From Spirodela intermedia (taxonomy: Eukaryota > Streptophyta > Magnoliopsida > Alismatales > Araceae), in contig LR746270.1 of NCBI GenBank assembly GCA_902729315.2, positions 6,829,221 to 6,893,220 on the forward strand: a DNA stretch of 64,000 nucleotides. The letters run 5' to 3'. Positions within the stretch are counted from its first letter, which is position 1; each line of letters starts with the position of its first letter. Shown here piece after piece: positions 61,101 through 64,000 of this stretch. The notes under the pieces were generated by a model. The model was not told where the DNA came from. It made no database searches and saw only the letters and a list, made by a program, of their open reading frames with translations. Both the position numbers and the translations under genes were made by a program.

Positions 61101-61399
61101 GAAAGAATGTGTGATATGCATGTCTGAACCGAGGGATACTGCTGTCATGCCTTGTCGGCATATGGTAAGCTCTGGATCATTATGTTTTTATACCTTTTTG
61201 GATAATTATATCCCTCTGCTTCTGAGGCGTGATTCCTCTTTTTTTTTTTTCTTTTTTCCCTTCATTTCAGTGCATGTGTCGTGAATGTGCGAAAACATTT
61301 AGGCTCCATTCAAGCAAGTGCCCAATATGTCGCCAACCTGTTCAAGAACTGATGGAGATAAAGGTAAATAATGGGAACTCATTGGGACCCAAAGCATAA
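55105..61399 (+). CDS. LOG2/LUL-type RING E3 ubiquitin ligase
   Basis: Homologue of Arabidopsis LOG2 and LUL proteins (MGRN1/mahogunin-like). Three exons: 55105-55775, 60663-61164, 61271-61399, in phase, 433 residues; intron 1 is 4887 bp. The N-terminus MGHGWSKRLDD has Gly2 and Ser6, a myristoylation context, which would place it on the plasma membrane as LOG2 is. Residues 20-180 are Pro/Ser/Tyr-rich and disordered. The DAR2-like domain runs about 185-330 (ITIKNNINLHKDTILL, LVSFTFDALLDG, SITIYYFAKEG, GIGQKFCQSSG, FFELDAL, VKVIKQILWVDGERYELREIFG). The C-terminal RING is C373-VI-C376, C388-R-H390, C392, C394, C397 and CPIC at 408-411, then QPVQELMEIK. LOG2 ubiquitinates partners linked to amino-acid export; which partner applies here is unknown. 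I read through a possible donor after MEIK to a TAA, because the reading frame VNNGNSLGPKA fits a normal end. Confidence 0.92.
59570..59725 (-). repeat. Two 78-bp direct repeats with a conserved reading frame
   Basis: Inside LUL intron 1. On the minus strand, two adjacent 26-codon units translate as EYHRLKASPHYGRIIEEKYL... and EYHRVKASSQYGRIIEERSL.... The landmark 'tcctcaatgattcttccat' recurs at 59591 and 59669. The family is unknown, and no splice context for it is evident. Confidence 0.6.
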
Positions 61400-62590
61400 G
61401 GTTGTAACCTGTGAAAGGTTGTTCTTCAATTGTAGTCCACTTTTGGGGTGGATTCTGAAATTTTTCATTTTATTGTGCATATATCCTATTACAACTACCT
61501 GCTTTTGCTGTGTCACTGTGACATAGTCTTCACGATTAAAAAGTGCCAGTAGTTGTTGTATATCCTCCACAAACCCTTCCTACTACAGTTGAATGAAATT
61601 TCTTAAGATAGATTATCTCTGAAACATCAGTGATGCTTAGTTAGGTCTGTGGCTCTCTTTTCCTGATATGTCCATTCTTCTTTGGTCCAGACCTTGGATT
61701 TACTCTGGAAGTGGCTAATGCCACAAAATCACTGAATATTGCACATCCGATTTCATTCAATTTCATTCACTTTGGAACTAAATATGCTTGAGTGTGTTAG
61801 TGTGTGACCCAAGAGCTCTCATAAAGAGCTCTATGCATGTCATCATCCTTGGATATTCCATTGGAGTTGATGATCAATTGGTCTAGGCGAAAAAATGGAG
61901 TGGGCTCCAAAACATTTTCTACATTTTTGAGGTTCCCATAAAATCTTGACATTTATCTGGGGAGACGGACAACCAAAATAAAGAGCCAAGTGACCTAAAA
62001 TAACATGATGATATATCATAGTCTTCCCATTGTCACTTTGCCATCTGAACAATTCACATACTTGCAGGCGAAAGAAGGCACTGTGTTGTCTTTTGCCCAT
62101 CTTTGTTGTGTGAAGATGAAGATGGCTCCATCTTGGCTGAAGTTGATCATTGTGGGTAGGGGTATCGTCATTGCATATCTAGGTTCAGGTAGAGTAACTG
62201 TCAAATATCTTCTAAGAGGAAAGCTCAAGAAGGATTAAGATTTTCAACGTTTCATCTCTGCAAGGTCTAGACGCATCAAGAATATTATTTGTAAAAAAAT
62301 GCTGACTGATAACGATTGAAAGTCTACTTTGTGACACTTTCAAGCTGAATTCGTTTTAATTAACAGAAAAAGGGGGACTCCAAAATTGTATCTAGAGTTT
62401 AGTAATTACATATTAAAACGAAAGTGTATACAATTGGTCACTTTGCAAATACACTCTCAGAGGAGTCTTCAGTCACTGAACTCTTCATCTTTTTGGTTCA
62501 TGCCATATATTGACAATGATATTGCTCTTCTTTTCTTCATTGTAAGAGAGGCCTATTCGGTAGAAAGCTTGAAATCTTGTATTGTTTTGA
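61400..62590. other. LUL 3' flank and spacer
   Basis: 3' untranslated region of the LUL gene and AT-rich spacer. Frames at 61843-62238 overlap on both strands with no recognisable domain. Confidence 0.4.
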
Positions 62591-62596
62591 AGAGGC

Positions 62597-62599
62597 GCC

Positions 62600-62672
<73 letters not shown>

Positions 62673-62675
62673 TAT
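62597..62675. repeat. Compound microsatellite (CT)n(TA)n(CA)n
   Basis: About 40 bp of CT, then about 19 bp of TA, then about 16 bp of CA, in direct succession. The three dinucleotides abut with no spacer. Confidence 0.95.
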
Positions 62676-63398
62676 ATTGAGCAGGGAGAAAACTTGAAAA
62701 AAACCACAAAGCCACAAATTTGGTTTTACTGTTTGGTGTGCGGTTTGGTTAATTACAGTACATGTAAAACGCATCATTGTAGACAAAAGGAAAGAGATTG
62801 AGAAATATTGCAAGAAAATTGATAAAAAAAAGGGTGAAAAAAAAATACTTGTCAAATAGTGGAGCGAGAAAATCAGCATGCGTAGTAGTTTGATCCCTCT
62901 CATCCATCCAAGTCTTCACCTTCTTAGCCTCTCTTCTAATGAGTTCGGACGCCCTGTACAAGTCATTTCTAGGGCTTCAGATGAGCCTAATGGGACAATA
63001 ATTTCTTCAAATTATCAAGATTTAATCTCTTCAATCTAATTTTGAATCCTTAGGATGCATGGGTGGGTTGTTTCAGAGGCGTTAACTTTCGAGAGGTTTT
63101 TACTATTCCTTCAGCACATGACAAAAGGGAACGAAGTGGACAAAAAGCTTGATAGTTTAAGGCGCCGGTTAGGATACGATAGTATATGTCAACGGCCTGT
63201 ACTTTCATTCGACCGAAAATCAATGGAATTATTAGGCAAATATGCCTAGAAAAAAATTTCAAACCTTTATCCGTAAAAATCTAATAAAACATTCATTTTC
63301 TTCTTGATTTCTGTAATCAACAAGCTGAGGAAATTTGATTATTTTGAAAATTTGGTTGAACAGATTGAATGAATAATTTACCATTTAACAACTTTTTT
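62676..63398. other. Spacer, no gene recognised
   Basis: AT-rich. A plus-strand frame of 64 codons (63055-63249) starts at an ATG and has ordinary composition (MHGWVVSEALTFERFLLFL...) but no domain I know. Confidence 0.35.
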
Positions 63399-63452
63399 GC
63401 CTCGAGCCAATGTCCGAGTACCAGGCGCTACGGCGCTGAAGTAACCCCTGCC
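63399..63452 (+). rRNA. Short fragment of organellar (mitochondrial-type) large-subunit rRNA
   Basis: The core 'gagtaccaggcgctacggcgctgaagtaacccctgcc' lines up with the bacterial 23S segment around 'gaggcactacggtgctgaagcaac...tgcc' and with what I remember of plant mitochondrial rrn26, including its upstream 'gcctcgagccaatgtcc'. About 54 bp only, so it is a non-functional insertion (NUMT) and not an rRNA gene. A chloroplast origin fits less well. Confidence 0.6.
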
Positions 63453-63653
63453 TCTGGACACCCTTAAACAAATCAAATAGACTTAGATAAATGGCAAACA
63501 GTTTGGGGTTGGAGGGGTAATAGATTAATTTATGATTAATCATGATATAATCCTTTAGTTTTGATTTCTTTTGGGTTTTTTCTCTGGACATCCTTGAACT
63601 AATCAAATAGACTTACTCTGATAAATGACAAACAGTTTAGGGTTTGGAGGGGT
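63451..63653 (+). repeat. Pair of about 70-bp direct repeats next to the rRNA fragment
   Basis: 'ctctggaca(c/t)cctt' ... 'aatcaaatagactta' ... 'gataaatg(g/a)caaacagttt(g/a)ggg' ... 'ttggaggggt' occurs at 63452-63518 and 63582-63653. The first copy starts exactly where the rRNA-like sequence ends. Confidence 0.75.
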
Positions 63654-63821
63654 GTCATAAGTGCGCCCCTCCAAATCTTGGAAGCATCGCCGCTGCCAAT
63701 AGGGAGGCGCCAATCAGGGGAGTTGAACCCCACCCGCTTGATGATTCCAATAAATTTTTCCTCAAGTGTTCGTTGAATCTATCACTGATGGAGATCTGTC
63801 ATTGCTTTTGGAGGAAGACAG

Positions 63822-63828
63822 TATAAAA
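63822..63828 (+). promoter_or_regulatory. TATA box of a gene starting at the right edge
   Basis: TATAAAA at 63822, 160 bp before the ATG at 63982, followed by a pyrimidine-rich (CT, then CCCT) leader at about 63933-63970. This is a common arrangement in plant promoters. Confidence 0.45.
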
Positions 63829-63981
63829 CTCTCATTTTTCATTTAACTAGAGAGAAAGCAGTGTTTATCTATTACACTAATTATCGTTCGATTTTAGTCT
63901 CGAAGGAACCATTTGACAAGAAGATTTTAATCTCTCTCTCTGCCTCCCTCCCTCCCTCCCTCCCTCCCGCCCAGTGAGTGC

Positions 63982-64000
63982 ATGTCGAAGACACGGAGAT
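63982..64000 (+). CDS. Possible start of a further gene, cut by the window end
   Basis: ATG at 63982 opens MSKTRR and runs off the window. It is supported only by context: a TATA box at 63822 and a CT/CCCT-rich leader directly upstream. Six codons are too few to assign a family. Confidence 0.3.

Overview
The window is nuclear DNA of a flowering plant. It carries seven intact spliced or intronless plant genes plus a probable eighth gene start at the right edge, set in AT-rich sequence full of broken Ty3/Gypsy retrotransposons. Coding exons are GC-rich and often GC-biased at third positions, while introns and spacers are AT-rich. With the gene families seen, this fits an angiosperm, perhaps a non-grass monocot or an early-diverging lineage; I cannot name the species.

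Layout. 1-9.8 kb: no intact gene. It holds minus-strand Gypsy remnants (RT/RNase H to chromodomain at 0.54-2.25 kb; gag-like piece at 4.8-5.0 kb), a near-perfect three-copy 299-bp tandem repeat (6.5-7.4 kb) and AT-rich filler. 10.0-13.2 kb: mitochondrial type II peroxiredoxin (PRXIIF), minus strand, five exons. 15.5-15.9 kb: a small secreted six-cysteine protein of the prolamin-like/ECA1 (egg-cell-secreted) type, plus strand. 16.2-22.2 kb: a seven-exon RING-finger protein on the minus strand, with tandem G-boxes just upstream. 23.7-37.3 kb: nested retrotransposons, namely a solo LTR, a degenerate Athila/Tat-type element on the plus strand whose integrase is split by a 3.8-kb insertion with large inverted arms, and a truncated minus-strand Gypsy element with its LTR and primer-binding site. 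The solo LTR and this LTR are of one family.

39.4-64.0 kb is gene-rich and all on the plus strand: a cation/calcium exchanger of the CCX family (two exons), a DUF3700/aluminium-induced-like GATase-fold protein (five exons), a seven-exon R3H-domain protein, an intronless membrane-anchored basic-secretory-protein (BSP) homologue that has lost its zinc-protease motif, and a LOG2/LUL-type RING E3 ligase with a 4.9-kb first intron. A roughly 54-bp stretch of large-subunit rRNA, probably mitochondrial in origin, lies near 63.4 kb. A TATA box, pyrimidine-rich leader and ATG at the right end look like the start of another gene.

The genes are independent units, not a pathway; two encode RING proteins likely to act in ubiquitination, and several sit beside ACGT-core or W-box clusters suggestive of stress or hormone control. 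All splice junctions were chosen by reading GT/AG sites, phase and remembered family sequence; no transcript data were available. I found no CRISPR, tRNA gene or clearly new system. The most unusual items are the BSP homologue without its HExxH motif, the large inverted LTR structure inside the Athila integrase, the 299-bp triplication and an unexplained antisense reading frame in the CCX intron.
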